From the NCBI GenBank assembly GCA_025353585.1, contig JANXOM010000196.1, positions 1 through 63,055 on the forward strand: a DNA stretch of 63,055 nucleotides, read 5' to 3'. Numbering within the stretch: position 1 is the stretch's first letter; each line of letters begins with the position of its first letter. Below the pieces are notes generated by a model that ran no database searches, had not been told where the DNA came from, and saw nothing but the letters and a program-made list of their open reading frames with translations. Shown piece after piece: positions 37,416 through 48,332 of this stretch. Position numbers and translations under genes: made by a program. Origin of the DNA: Deltaproteobacteria bacterium. GTDB taxonomy: Bacteria > Myxococcota_A > Polyangia > Haliangiales > Haliangiaceae.

Positions 37416-37539
37416 TAACCGCCAAGCCGCCGCGGACGGCGGGACGGTTGCCAGAGCGGAAGGGCGTGGAACCCATTCCGCTTGTTCCTCGGCGTCTGTC
37501 TTGGCGTCTGTCTTGGCGTCTGCGGCGCCTTGGCGGTCA
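37416..37539. repeat. Second copy of the TAACCGCC...GGCGGT(T/C)A intergenic repeat
   Basis: 124 nt that begins TAACCGCCAAGCCGCCGCGG and ends CCTTGGCGGTCA, matching the outer arms of the palindrome at 9580-9684. The inside differs: AGCGGAA/TTCCGCT is a short inner stem and a 12-nt unit CTTGGCGTCTGT is repeated about three times (37489-37523). It fills the gap between the convergent kdpE and nucleosidase genes, and its last three bases form the nucleosidase stop codon. Likely serves as a bidirectional transcript end. Confidence 0.75.
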
Positions 37540-38273
37540 GTCCGGGAGCGCTAGGATCGCCCGCGCGTACGCCCCGCACGCCACGGCCAGGAAGCGCGTG
37601 AAGTCGAGCGCGGCCGCGTGGTCGGCGGTATCGCTGATGACGCGCGCGACCGCGAACGGGACCCCGTGCTCGAAGCAGACCTGCGCGATCGCGGCGCTCT
37701 CCATCTCGACGGCGAGCGCGTCGGGGAGCAGCGCTCGCAGCGCGGCGACGGCCTCCGGTGACGCGAAGAACTGGTCACCGGACGCGACGAGGCCGCGCCA
37801 GACGCGGATGGTCGCGGGCACGCCGAGCGCGACGACGGCGGCCGGCGGCACGAACGCGGCCGCCGCCGCGGCCAGGCGCGCGGACAGCGCTGGGTCGGCC
37901 CGCAGCTCGCCGATGCCGAGCAGCGGGATCTCGTGCCGCGGGAACAACGGGCGCGCGTCGAGGTCGTGCTGCACGAGGCGGTCCGCGATGACGATGTCAC
38001 CGATCGCGAGCCGCGCGTCCACCGCGCCGGCGAGCCCCGTCATCACCACGGCGCTGGGCGCGAACCGGTCGATCAGGATCGCGGTCGTCGCCGCCGCCGC
38101 GACCTTGCCGATCCGGCTGACCACGGCCACCGCCGCTTCGTCGCCATGCCGGCCGCGGTGGAACGCGCGCCCCCCGATCGTCACGACCTCGTCGACCTCC
38201 ATCGCGCCGACGACCGCCGCGAGCTCGTCGGGCATCGCGGCGATGATCGCGAGCGGGCCGATCCCGGCCGCTG

Positions 38274-38277
<4 letters not shown>
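37537..38277 (-). CDS. mtnN: 5'-methylthioadenosine/S-adenosylhomocysteine nucleosidase family
   Basis: 246 aa. PNP/UDP phosphorylase-type fold: IGPLAIIAAMPDELAAVVGA, SAVVMTGLAGAVDARLAIGD, and the MTAN active-site signature LAVEMESAAIAQVCFEHGVP followed by VARVISDTAD with the catalytic Asp. The family cleaves the adenine from MTA, SAH or 6-amino-6-deoxyfutalosine; futalosine hydrolase (MqnB) is the alternative, and no other men/mqn genes are nearby to decide. ATG overlaps the helicase stop by 4 nt, so it is probably co-transcribed with it. Confidence 0.85.
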
Positions 38278-40487
<2,210 letters not shown>

Positions 40488-40524
40488 GCGGCATCTTACA
40501 TGACGCCGCGCCGGCCAGCCTGGC

Positions 40525-43500
40525 TCAGGGGTGTCGCTCCGAGAGCAGCTCGCGCGCGTTCTCGACCGTCCATTCCCAGCGCTCGTGCCAGTGGCGGTCG
40601 AGGATATCGTGCAGCGCGGCGGTGCCCTCCTTGGTGCGCCCGAGCGCGAACAGCGCCTGCGCCTTGCGGAGCCGGGGCGTCGGGTCGGTCTGGTCGATGC
40701 GCAGCGCCTGCTCCCAGAAGTCGAGCGCCTCGGCGACCTTGCCCTCGCGCTCGAAGATGTTCGCGATCGCCTCGTAACCGTCGCCCGACATCGGGTTGCG
40801 CTCGATCATCGTCGACATCTGGCGCCACGCCTCCGCCGGGTCGCCGACGCCGAGCATCAGGTCGCCGAGTGCCATGTCCGTCTGCGCGTTGCCGGGGTCG
40901 ATCGCTCGCCAGCGCTTGCCCCAGCGCAGCGCGCGGGCGACCGCGTCCTGGCGCGCCGGCCCCGTGGACGCCACCGCGACCCGCTGCGCGACCGAGATCA
41001 GCTGCCCGAGCTCGGCGCGCACGACGCCGATCGGCGCCGCCTCGTCGGCCCCGAGGGTCTGCGCCTGCTCGAGCGCCGCGAGCGCGTCGCCTGGCCTCCC
41101 CTGCTGGAGCGCCAGCCGCCCAGCGAGCTGCGCCAGCTCGCGCGTCGGCGCGGCCTGGAGCACGGGCGCCACGAGCTGGCTTGCCCACGCGAGCTCGCCG
41201 AGGTCCGCCGCCATCCGCGCGACGGTCGCGATGCGCGCGGGGTCGCCGTTCGCGAGCTCGGCGGCACGCACCAGGATCCGCATGTGCTCGGGCTGCGAGT
41301 CCGTGGCCGCGAGGAGCGGCAGGACCTGCTCGAACGAGCCCGTCGGCAGGACGCGGTCGCGCAGCTGCGCGGTCGCGATGTCCCAGCCCGCGGCGCCGCG
41401 CCGCGACTCCTGGAACGCGTACCGCGCCGTTGCGAACGAGACCGGCAGCGCGTGCAGGTCATAGTCCGCGGCGAGCGCCGCGTAGCGCGCCGCCGCCTCG
41501 TCCGCCTGGCCCCGCTGCTGGTACGCGAGCGCGGCCTGGGCGCGCGCCACGTTGTGATATCGGCCGCTGGCGAACTTGTCCCATGCTCGCGCGGCATCCT
41601 GCGGTCGCCCACCGCCGTTCACGAGCGCCGTCGCTCCGAGCAGCCGCAATAGCGGGGCTCGCGCGCCGAGCTCGGCGAGCCGAGCGGCCGCCGCGGCGCT
41701 GTGGTTTGCCTCGAGTTCCGTCACGACGCCGCGCAGGACCACGAGCGCGCCCAGGAAGCCCGGCTCGACCGCGACGCGCACCGCCGCGCGAGCCGCCGCG
41801 TTGTCCCGGCCGGCGGCGAGGTACCGGCTCACCGCGAGGTGCGGCAGCGCCGCCCGGTCCGCGGCGGTCGACGCGAGGCCGATGCCCTCGCTCGCCAGCA
41901 CGAGGTCGCCGAGCTCGGCGCCGCCGTGCGCGACCAGCTCGCGGTAGTCCACCATCAGACGCGGGGCGGCGTGGATCGCCGCCAGGGAGGCGAGGTGCTG
42001 ATGCGTCGCGCGGCGCCACGCCGGGCTGCCCGGGGCCGCGGCCACGCGCTGCGCCTCCCAGTAGTCGGGCCCCCGCGTCGGGAGCTCGACGACGACCGCG
42101 CTCGCCGGCGCGTCGCGGTGCGCCCAGGCCGGAGCATCCGCGACCGCCTGGCCCGTGAACCCGACCGCGACATCCTCACCGCGCACGCGCGCTGCCGTGG
42201 GGCCGCTCGCTCCCCAGGTGACCGCCACCAGCTCCTGGCCGACGCCGTCGTGGACGCTCGTCAGGTGAGCCGCCTCGTCGAACGCGAGGACGTAGGCGAC
42301 GTGATTGCCGCGCGCCAGGACGACGTCGTGGTCGCCGCGGGCGCGGACCGTGAAGTGCTTCGCCCAGTGCTCGGGCGCCGCGATCCACACGGGCAAGTAA
42401 CCGAGCCCGAGCGCAATGTCGTCGTCCCCGACCGCGCGCGTCGCGTCGAGCCCGAGCTCGGCGTAGCGCCGCGTCCAGGTCGCGCCGTCGTACGACGCGG
42501 TCTCGGCGAGGTCGGTGTCCGTCGTTCGCCGCCACCCGATCCGCCGGGCATCGTCCACTGCGATCTCGAGCTGGCCCCACCGATACACGCCGGAGGGCAG
42601 CTTGGCGCGCGCGGTGGCCAGGCGCGTCTGCGCCAGCGCCTCGATCGGATGCGGTCCGGCAGGCTCGCCCGCCGCGGCGAGCTCGATGCGCCACGCGTCC
42701 GCCGCGTCGGGGAACAGCGCCGGGACGAAGGCCGTGAGGTCATCGAACGCCGCATCGGTCGGCGCCATGTAACGAAGCGCGACCAGCGGCATCGCCTGCG
42801 GGTACGCGCCGAGCCCGCCCACCCCGTTGTCGAACACGGACTTGCGTTGCGCCAGGTAGCCACCGCCCACGCCGTCCACCGCCCCGATCGTGGCGCGCGC
42901 TTGCTGGGCCTCGCCGTCAGGTTTGTCCGCGGCGGCGATGGCCGCGCTCGGCATGTGCGCGTCCACGGCTTTTTCGACCGCGGCGCTCTGCTCTGACTTT
43001 GCCTCGCCGCGGCTCGCGCTGTCCTCGGGCGCTGCCGTCTGGATCGGTCCGACGCGATAGTGCATGGGTTGCTGGTCACGATCGACTTCCCCTCCGAAGT
43101 CCGGGTCCGCGCGACGGGGGCCGGCCGTCGAAAAGTCGGCGTACCGCGTGGAGGGTGGGGCGTAGAACAGCGGGGGCGCCTGGCGCACGAGCTCATCGTC
43201 CGCCGCGACCGCGGCCGGCGTGGACGCCGGCATCGGCCCCGTCGCCGCGACGATGCCGCTCGGGATCGTCGCCGGCAGCGCGTAGGGCGCCCACGTATCG
43301 CCGGCGCCGGGCGCGATGCCGTACTGCGCGTACATCGCCGCGTTCTCCAGCACGAGCAGCGACGTGTGGCGCGAGAGCAGGAAGTACTTCTTGCCGAGCT
43401 CCACGACCTCGCGCCGGATCACCTCGTCGCGTGCGTCGCGCACCTCTGTCTCGGTCTTGCACGGCACGGGGATCGCCCGCGTCGCCGTCACGCAGGGCGG

Positions 43501-45738
43501 GACGTCCACCGGCTCGTGCTTCGCGAGCAGGCGCGCGGCGATATGGCGCTGGGCCCAGACGCGCGGCAGGTAGCCCGTGTCCGCTGCCGGCATCGTGCCG
43601 GCCGACGCGTCCAGCGCGATCCGCCGGGTCCATGGCTGCCCACCGAGCGTGCCGGCGAGCTCGACGGCGACGGGCACCGCGGCCGCCGCGAGCTTGCCGA
43701 CGAGCTCGAGCTCCTCGCCGTCTGCGAGCTGGGCCGGCGCGTACAACGTCGCCGGGATCGGGGCGCCCGTGGCGTCGACCAGGCGCGCGCCGAGGTCCGT
43801 GACGCGCGCGGTGTGGAGCGCCGCGACGAGGTCGAACGCCCGCCAGCCGACGTTGTCCGCCAGATCGATCGTGGTCGCGTAGCCGCCCGTGGCGGCCGCG
43901 AGCGCGTAGAGCGTCTGCGTGTCCGGGCCATCGCCGACCCCCACGCCGACGAAGTGCGCCTTGCCCACGAGCTTCTTGCGGAGCTCGTCCAGGTGTCGCG
44001 TGCCGCTCGTGATCACGCCGTCGCCCAGGTACACGATCATCGCGTCCTCGGGGACCGTGCCGCCGAGCTGCGCGAGCGCGGCATCGAGCGCCACGCCGAC
44101 GTCCGTCGCGCCGACGCCGCCCTCGTCCGCGAGCGCGGTGTGCACGGCCGCCCGCTCCACGTCGAGCACCCGCGTGGCCGGCAGCGCCACGCGCGCCGTC
44201 ACGTCGAACGCCACGACCGCAACGCGGTCGTCCTCGTCCAGCTCGCGCAGGAAGCCATCGACGAGGTCGCTCTGCGCCCGCCGCGCCATCGCATCCCGCG
44301 AGGCGCTGACATCATCGAGGATGACCCACGTGCGCGGCCGGTACGCCACCGGGCCCGCCGTCAGGTCGGCCGACGCGCGCACCATCAAGTAGTGGTCGCT
44401 GCCGTCGGTGTGGCTCGCGACCGTCGGTGCGCGCCGCGAGTCACGCACGTGCAGCACCAGCGAGTCCCCCGCCCGCGCGTTCGTCTGCGTGTAGCTCACG
44501 ACCGCGTCCTCACCCGCCCGCGCCACCGTGATGGCGTGGCTCGGCGACGTCAGCTCGCAATTGGCGCAGCCCTTCACGCGCACGTGGAACCCGAGCTCGC
44601 CGACCGGCTGGTCGACCTCGGGCAGCGGCACGGTGAGTGTCCAGTCGTCGTACAGCCGCGGCAGGCTCTGCGTGTAGGCCATCACGAGCCGCTTGTCCTG
44701 CTGCGCGTGGAGCGGATAGACGCGGAGCGCGAGCCGGCCGGTGCCGGCCCACTCGAGCAGCGCCGGGTCGACCCGCCGATAGACCTGCTCCTCGTAGATC
44801 CGCCGCGCCGCCATGCGCTCGACGACCGCGCTCTCCGTGAGCCGGCCGTCGACGTACATCGCGAGCCGCTGGAGCGCCGCGTCCGGCGGGATGGCGAAGC
44901 GGTACGTGCCCTCGAGCTCTATCGGCGCCGGGTTGTGGAACGTCTGATCGAGCGCGACGCGCGCGACCTGATTCTCGACGACGACATCGACCGAGAGCTT
45001 CGCGAGCGGCAGCGGCTCCTCGGCGGCGTTCGGCACGTTCGGCGGCCGCCCGAACAGCGTGCCGTGGTGCACCGGCTCGGCGTGCTCGAGGGTGCGGCGC
45101 GTGGCCTCCGCCCACGACACGAGGTGCGAGAGCCGCGGCGCGGGCCCGCGCGTGGGCACCTTGCCGGGCTCCGCGACGCCCTGCTCGCCCGCGTGCAGCA
45201 GCACGTTGCCGGTGTCCGAGGTCAGCTTGACCGAGCCGCGCACGACGGCCGCGGTGGTTCGCTGGCTCTCCGCGTCGACCAGGAACCGGGTGCCGAGCAC
45301 CTCGATCGTCCCGCGAGCCGTCTCGACGACGAACGCCCCCTTGCCGGGGGCCACGTCGAGGAGCGCCGCGCCCGTCACGCGGACGTGCCGCGGGCCGAGC
45401 ACGGTGACCGTGGCCCCCTGGTCGCGCACGACCGTGGTGCCATCGGCGAGCGCGAGGGCGCGGTCCGCCGGCGCGCCCGGGACAACGCCGGTCCCCGCAC
45501 CGCGCGACGCCACGAGCAGCGCGATGGCCGCCGCGATCGCCAGCAGTCCGCCGCCGATCGCGAGGTTGCGCGCGCGCCAGAAGCCCGACGCGCCCGACGG
45601 GGTTGCCGCGACGCCGTGACTCGCCAGCAAGCTCGCCTTGATGCGCTCGCGCGCGACGGGCGAGAGCCGGGGCGCCTCGCCGCCGGTCTCCAGCAGGGTA
45701 GATACGTTCTGTTCGAGGACGTCGGGATCGGTGCTCAC
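40525..45738 (-). CDS. Giant FecR-VIT-VWA-TPR membrane protein paired with an ECF sigma factor
   Basis: 1737 aa from a GTG whose GTGA overlaps the ECF sigma stop; the open frame continues upstream through the sigma gene. Residues 1-50 are a short cytoplasmic region with an anti-sigma-like position, TM ~58-78, a FecR-like domain (~90-210: VLGTRFLVDAESQRTTAAVV), a VIT domain (~225-360: FHNPAPIELEGTYRFAIPPD, RRIYEEQVYRRVDPALLEWA), a VWA domain with MIDAS D476-S478-S480 (WVILDDVSASRD), a low-complexity bridge, and a C-terminal half of TPR-like helices (to LLSERHP). The layout implies a periplasmic metal-dependent adhesion or scaffold module tethered to a sigma regulator. One uninterrupted frame. 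Confidence 0.85.
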   Translation of the reverse strand: MSTDPDVLEQNVSTLLETGGEAPRLSPVARERIKASLLASHGVAATPSGASGFWRARNLAIGGGLLAIAAAIALLVASRGAGTGVVPGAPADRALALADGTTVVRDQGATVTVLGPRHVRVTGAALLDVAPGKGAFVVETARGTIEVLGTRFLVDAESQRTTAAVVRGSVKLTSDTGNVLLHAGEQGVAEPGKVPTRGPAPRLSHLVSWAEATRRTLEHAEPVHHGTLFGRPPNVPNAAEEPLPLAKLSVDVVVENQVARVALDQTFHNPAPIELEGTYRFAIPPDAALQRLAMYVDGRLTESAVVERMAARRIYEEQVYRRVDPALLEWAGTGRLALRVYPLHAQQDKRLVMAYTQSLPRLYDDWTLTVPLPEVDQPVGELGFHVRVKGCANCELTSPSHAITVARAGEDAVVSYTQTNARAGDSLVLHVRDSRRAPTVASHTDGSDHYLMVRASADLTAGPVAYRPRTWVILDDVSASRDAMARRAQSDLVDGFLRELDEDDRVAVVAFDVTARVALPATRVLDVERAAVHTALADEGGVGATDVGVALDAALAQLGGTVPEDAMIVYLGDGVITSGTRHLDELRKKLVGKAHFVGVGVGDGPDTQTLYALAAATGGYATTIDLADNVGWRAFDLVAALHTARVTDLGARLVDATGAPIPATLYAPAQLADGEELELVGKLAAAAVPVAVELAGTLGGQPWTRRIALDASAGTMPAADTGYLPRVWAQRHIAARLLAKHEPVDVPPCVTATRAIPVPCKTETEVRDARDEVIRREVVELGKKYFLLSRHTSLLVLENAAMYAQYGIAPGAGDTWAPYALPATIPSGIVAATGPMPASTPAAVAADDELVRQAPPLFYAPPSTRYADFSTAGPRRADPDFGGEVDRDQQPMHYRVGPIQTAAPEDSASRGEAKSEQSAAVEKAVDAHMPSAAIAAADKPDGEAQQARATIGAVDGVGGGYLAQRKSVFDNGVGGLGAYPQAMPLVALRYMAPTDAAFDDLTAFVPALFPDAADAWRIELAAAGEPAGPHPIEALAQTRLATARAKLPSGVYRWGQLEIAVDDARRIGWRRTTDTDLAETASYDGATWTRRYAELGLDATRAVGDDDIALGLGYLPVWIAAPEHWAKHFTVRARGDHDVVLARGNHVAYVLAFDEAAHLTSVHDGVGQELVAVTWGASGPTAARVRGEDVAVGFTGQAVADAPAWAHRDAPASAVVVELPTRGPDYWEAQRVAAAPGSPAWRRATHQHLASLAAIHAAPRLMVDYRELVAHGGAELGDLVLASEGIGLASTAADRAALPHLAVSRYLAAGRDNAAARAAVRVAVEPGFLGALVVLRGVVTELEANHSAAAAARLAELGARAPLLRLLGATALVNGGGRPQDAARAWDKFASGRYHNVARAQAALAYQQRGQADEAAARYAALAADYDLHALPVSFATARYAFQESRRGAAGWDIATAQLRDRVLPTGSFEQVLPLLAATDSQPEHMRILVRAAELANGDPARIATVARMAADLGELAWASQLVAPVLQAAPTRELAQLAGRLALQQGRPGDALAALEQAQTLGADEAAPIGVVRAELGQLISVAQRVAVASTGPARQDAVARALRWGKRWRAIDPGNAQTDMALGDLMLGVGDPAEAWRQMSTMIERNPMSGDGYEAIANIFEREGKVAEALDFWEQALRIDQTDPTPRLRKAQALFALGRTKEGTAALHDILDRHWHERWEWTVENARELLSERHP

Positions 45739-46358
45739 GAGGAGGCCTCCGAGAGGTGGGTCGAGAGGGCCGCGAACGTGTCGCGGAAGGCGCGCCGGGC
45801 GCGAGCGAGGAGAGACTTGGTGGCGTCGACCGAGAGGCCGAGCGTCGCGGCGAGCGTCTCGACGCTGTCCCCGTCGATGTACTTCCGCGTGAGGGCCGTG
45901 CGGTACTGCTCCGGCAGGTTCGCGACGGCCATGTGGACCAGGTCGCGCGTCTCGGCGCGCTCGAGCACCTCGCCCGGCAGCGGCCGCTCCGCCATCGCCG
46001 CGAAGTTCTGCGCGAGCGTGGCGTCGATGCGCTCCCACGCGTCGGCGAGCTCGTCGGTGCGCCGGTGGGCGCGCAGGTGATCCCGGATCACGTTTCGTGA
46101 CAGCACGGTCAGCCAGTGAGCGACCGTGCCCCGCGCTAGGTCGAACTCGACCCGCCGCGCGAGGGCCTGCGCAAACGTTTCCTGCACCACATCCTCGGCC
46201 AGGGACGAGTCTCGTCCCACGCGGAAGAAGACGAACGTGTACAGCCCGTCGACGTGGGCCTCGTAGAACCGGGCGATCGCACCCCGGTCCCCATCCGCGG
46301 CTGCCCGCAGCTCGGCGCCCGGGCCGCGAAACAGCCGGGCGAGGATGGCCGCGATCAT
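45735..46358 (-). CDS. ECF-type RNA polymerase sigma factor
   Basis: 207 aa. Sigma region 2 (AIARFYEAHVDGLYTFVFFR, DSSLAEDVVQETFAQAL) and region 4 (LPEQYRTALTRKYIDGDSVE, TLAATLGLSVDATKSLLARA) with little between, the two-domain ECF plan. The adjoining FecR-like domain protein, translationally coupled by a 4-nt overlap, is the likely membrane-bound regulator. A candidate autoregulatory -35 lies at 46435-46441. Target genes unknown. Confidence 0.93.
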   Translation of the reverse strand: MIAAILARLFRGPGAELRAAADGDRGAIARFYEAHVDGLYTFVFFRVGRDSSLAEDVVQETFAQALARRVEFDLARGTVAHWLTVLSRNVIRDHLRAHRRTDELADAWERIDATLAQNFAAMAERPLPGEVLERAETRDLVHMAVANLPEQYRTALTRKYIDGDSVETLAATLGLSVDATKSLLARARRAFRDTFAALSTHLSEASS

Positions 46359-46434
46359 GGAATCCCCATGATGGTAGGTGTCATCGAGGTCGTTCGAGGT
46401 GTCGCGCGATCACCGAAGTTGCCGAATCCTCTAC

Positions 46435-46441
46435 AAGTTCC
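46435..46441 (-). promoter_or_regulatory. ECF-type -35 element (GGAACTT) upstream of the sigma gene
   Basis: On the minus strand GGAACTT matches the common ECF -35 core; a T/C-containing -10 region (CTTCGG) follows about 16 nt downstream. It lies about 77 nt upstream of the sigma start in the 98-nt divergent gap with the Ser/Thr kinase gene, suggesting autoregulation. Confidence 0.45.
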
Positions 46442-46456
46442 TACACTCCCTCTGCG

Positions 46457-47572
46457 ATGCCCTTCGATGGACCGCTGATCGGAGGCCGGTGGCGCCTGGG
46501 GCCCCGCGTCGGCGGCGGCAGCCAGGGCGAGCTGTTCCTCGCGCGCGACGAGAGCAAGGGCAAGCGCGGCGAGGTCGAGCCGGTCGTCGTCAAGCGCCTG
46601 ACCCCGCGGGGCACCTGGAAGTCCTTCGAGCTCTTCGAGCGCGAGGCCAAGGTCCTCTCGCAGCTGCGCCACGCCGGCGTCCCGCGCTACCTCGACACCG
46701 TCGAGGAGCCGCCCGGCACGTTCAACCTCGTGATGGAGCGCGCCCCCGGCGAGGACCTCCGCGCCCTCGCGAAGCGCCGCCGCATGAGCGAGCTCGATCT
46801 CCGCGACGTCCTCGTCCGCACCCTCGAGATCCTCGACTACCTGCACACGCGCCAGCCCGCCGTCGTGCATCGCGACATCAAGCCGTCCAACCTTGTCCGG
46901 TCCCCGGACGGCAAGATCGCGCTCGTCGACTTCGGCGGCGTCCTCGAGGCCGCGCGCGACACCGGGGGCTCCACGATCGTCGGCACGTTCGGCTACATGG
47001 CGCCCGAGCAGCTCCACGGCCGCGCCACCCCCGCCACGGACATCTACGCGCTCGGCGCCACGATCGTCGCGCTCGCGGGCGGCGTCGAGCCCGAGGACGT
47101 GCCGCGCAAGGGCCTGATGATGGACCTCGCGAAGCACCTGCCCGCGACCGATCCGGGCCTCCGCGCGACGCTCATCGCGATGACGGATCCGGATCCCGAC
47201 AAGCGCCCGCAGCGGGCGCGCGAGGTCGTGACGATGCTCTCGCGCGCCCTGCCCCCCGCGTCCAAACCGGCGCCCACGCTGACGAAGTCCGGCTCCACCA
47301 CCATGGGCCGCTCGCGCATCCTGTTCGCCGATGTCGCCGAGCCGCTGGGCACGCTGCTCCGGTTCGCCGTCCTGGGGTTCGGCGCCGGCGGCTGGATCGG
47401 CATGGCCGGCCTCCGTGTCAGCATCACGATCACCATGACGATCATCGCCATCCTCGCGTTCCCCGCGCGCCGCAAGGTCGTCGGCGTCAGCCGCGAGCTC
47501 GACTCGATGCTGGCCGAGGGCCAGGGCGGATTCACGGATATGATGCGCAGCGCGATGGCACGCCGCGCATGA
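46457..47572 (+). CDS. Eukaryotic-like Ser/Thr protein kinase with C-terminal TM region
   Basis: 371 aa from the ATG at 46457. Kinase motifs: glycine loop VGGGSQGELFLARD, VVKRL lysine, catalytic loop AVVHRDIKPSNLV, ALVDFGGV (DFG), TFGYMAPEQLHG (APE) and the ATDIYALGATIVAL helix. After ~residue 285 come two hydrophobic stretches (TLLRFAVLGFGAGGWIGMAG, ITITMTIIAILAF), so it is membrane-bound with a cytosolic kinase and no large sensor domain. Some bacterial kinases of this group pair with FHA proteins. Overlaps the GST-like gene by 4 nt. Confidence 0.93.
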   Translation: MPFDGPLIGGRWRLGPRVGGGSQGELFLARDESKGKRGEVEPVVVKRLTPRGTWKSFELFEREAKVLSQLRHAGVPRYLDTVEEPPGTFNLVMERAPGEDLRALAKRRRMSELDLRDVLVRTLEILDYLHTRQPAVVHRDIKPSNLVRSPDGKIALVDFGGVLEAARDTGGSTIVGTFGYMAPEQLHGRATPATDIYALGATIVALAGGVEPEDVPRKGLMMDLAKHLPATDPGLRATLIAMTDPDPDKRPQRAREVVTMLSRALPPASKPAPTLTKSGSTTMGRSRILFADVAEPLGTLLRFAVLGFGAGGWIGMAGLRVSITITMTIIAILAFPARRKVVGVSRELDSMLAEGQGGFTDMMRSAMARRA

Positions 47573-48315
47573 CCCGGACGCCGACCCGGCTCGTCACGAT
47601 CCCGTTCTCTCATTACTGCGAGAAGGCGCGGTGGTCGCTCACGCATTGCGGCGTCCGGTTCGCCGAGGACCCGCACATGCCGCTCCTGCACTGGCTGCCC
47701 GCCCTGCGCGCTGGCGGCGGGCGCACCGTGCCGGTCCTCGTCGCCGACGACGCCCGCGTCCTCGCCGACTCCACCGACATCGCGGCCTGGGCCGATGCGC
47801 GCAGCGCCGGCGCGCTCCGCCGCGAGCCGGCCGCCCTCGCGCTCGAGGACGACTTCGATCGCCAGCTCGGCCCGGCCACGCGCCGCTGGGGCTACCAGCA
47901 GCTCCTCCCGCGCGAGGATCTCCTCGAGCTCATGCGCGGCAACGTGCCCGACTGGGAGCTGGCCGTCCTCCGCGTCACGCGTCCACTCGCGACCGCCCTC
48001 CTGCGCCGCGGGCTCGAGGTCACGCCGGCCGGCGTCGCCCGCTCGCACGCGAAGATCGACGCCGTGTTCGCGCGCGTGGGCGAGCTCCTCGCCGACGGCC
48101 GCCGCTATCTGACGGGCGCCGAGTTCTCGATCGCCGATCTGACATTCGCCGCGCTCGCCTCGCCCGTGCTCCGGCCCGCCGAGGTGCCGTTCGGCATACC
48201 CGCGGATCTCGTCCTCGCGCCGGCCGCCACGGCCCAGGTCGCCGCCTGGCGCGCCACGCCCGCCGGCCGCTTCGCACTCGACCTGTACGCGCACCAGCGC
48301 GGCCTCTCGGCGTAG
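47569..48315 (+). CDS. Glutathione S-transferase-like protein
   Basis: 248 aa from the ATG in the ATGA overlap with the kinase gene. N-terminal thioredoxin-like half (LVTIPFSHYCEKARWSLTHC, GGGRTVPVLVADDARVLADS with the cis-Pro VPVL) and C-terminal all-helical half (RYLTGAEFSIADLTFAALAS, the GST N-capping motif). Substrate unknown; glutathione use in this organism is not shown by the window. Co-transcription with a Ser/Thr kinase is curious. Confidence 0.85.
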   Translation: MTRTPTRLVTIPFSHYCEKARWSLTHCGVRFAEDPHMPLLHWLPALRAGGGRTVPVLVADDARVLADSTDIAAWADARSAGALRREPAALALEDDFDRQLGPATRRWGYQQLLPREDLLELMRGNVPDWELAVLRVTRPLATALLRRGLEVTPAGVARSHAKIDAVFARVGELLADGRRYLTGAEFSIADLTFAALASPVLRPAEVPFGIPADLVLAPAATAQVAAWRATPAGRFALDLYAHQRGLSA

Positions 48316-48332
48316 CCGGTCGCGCGAGCGCG

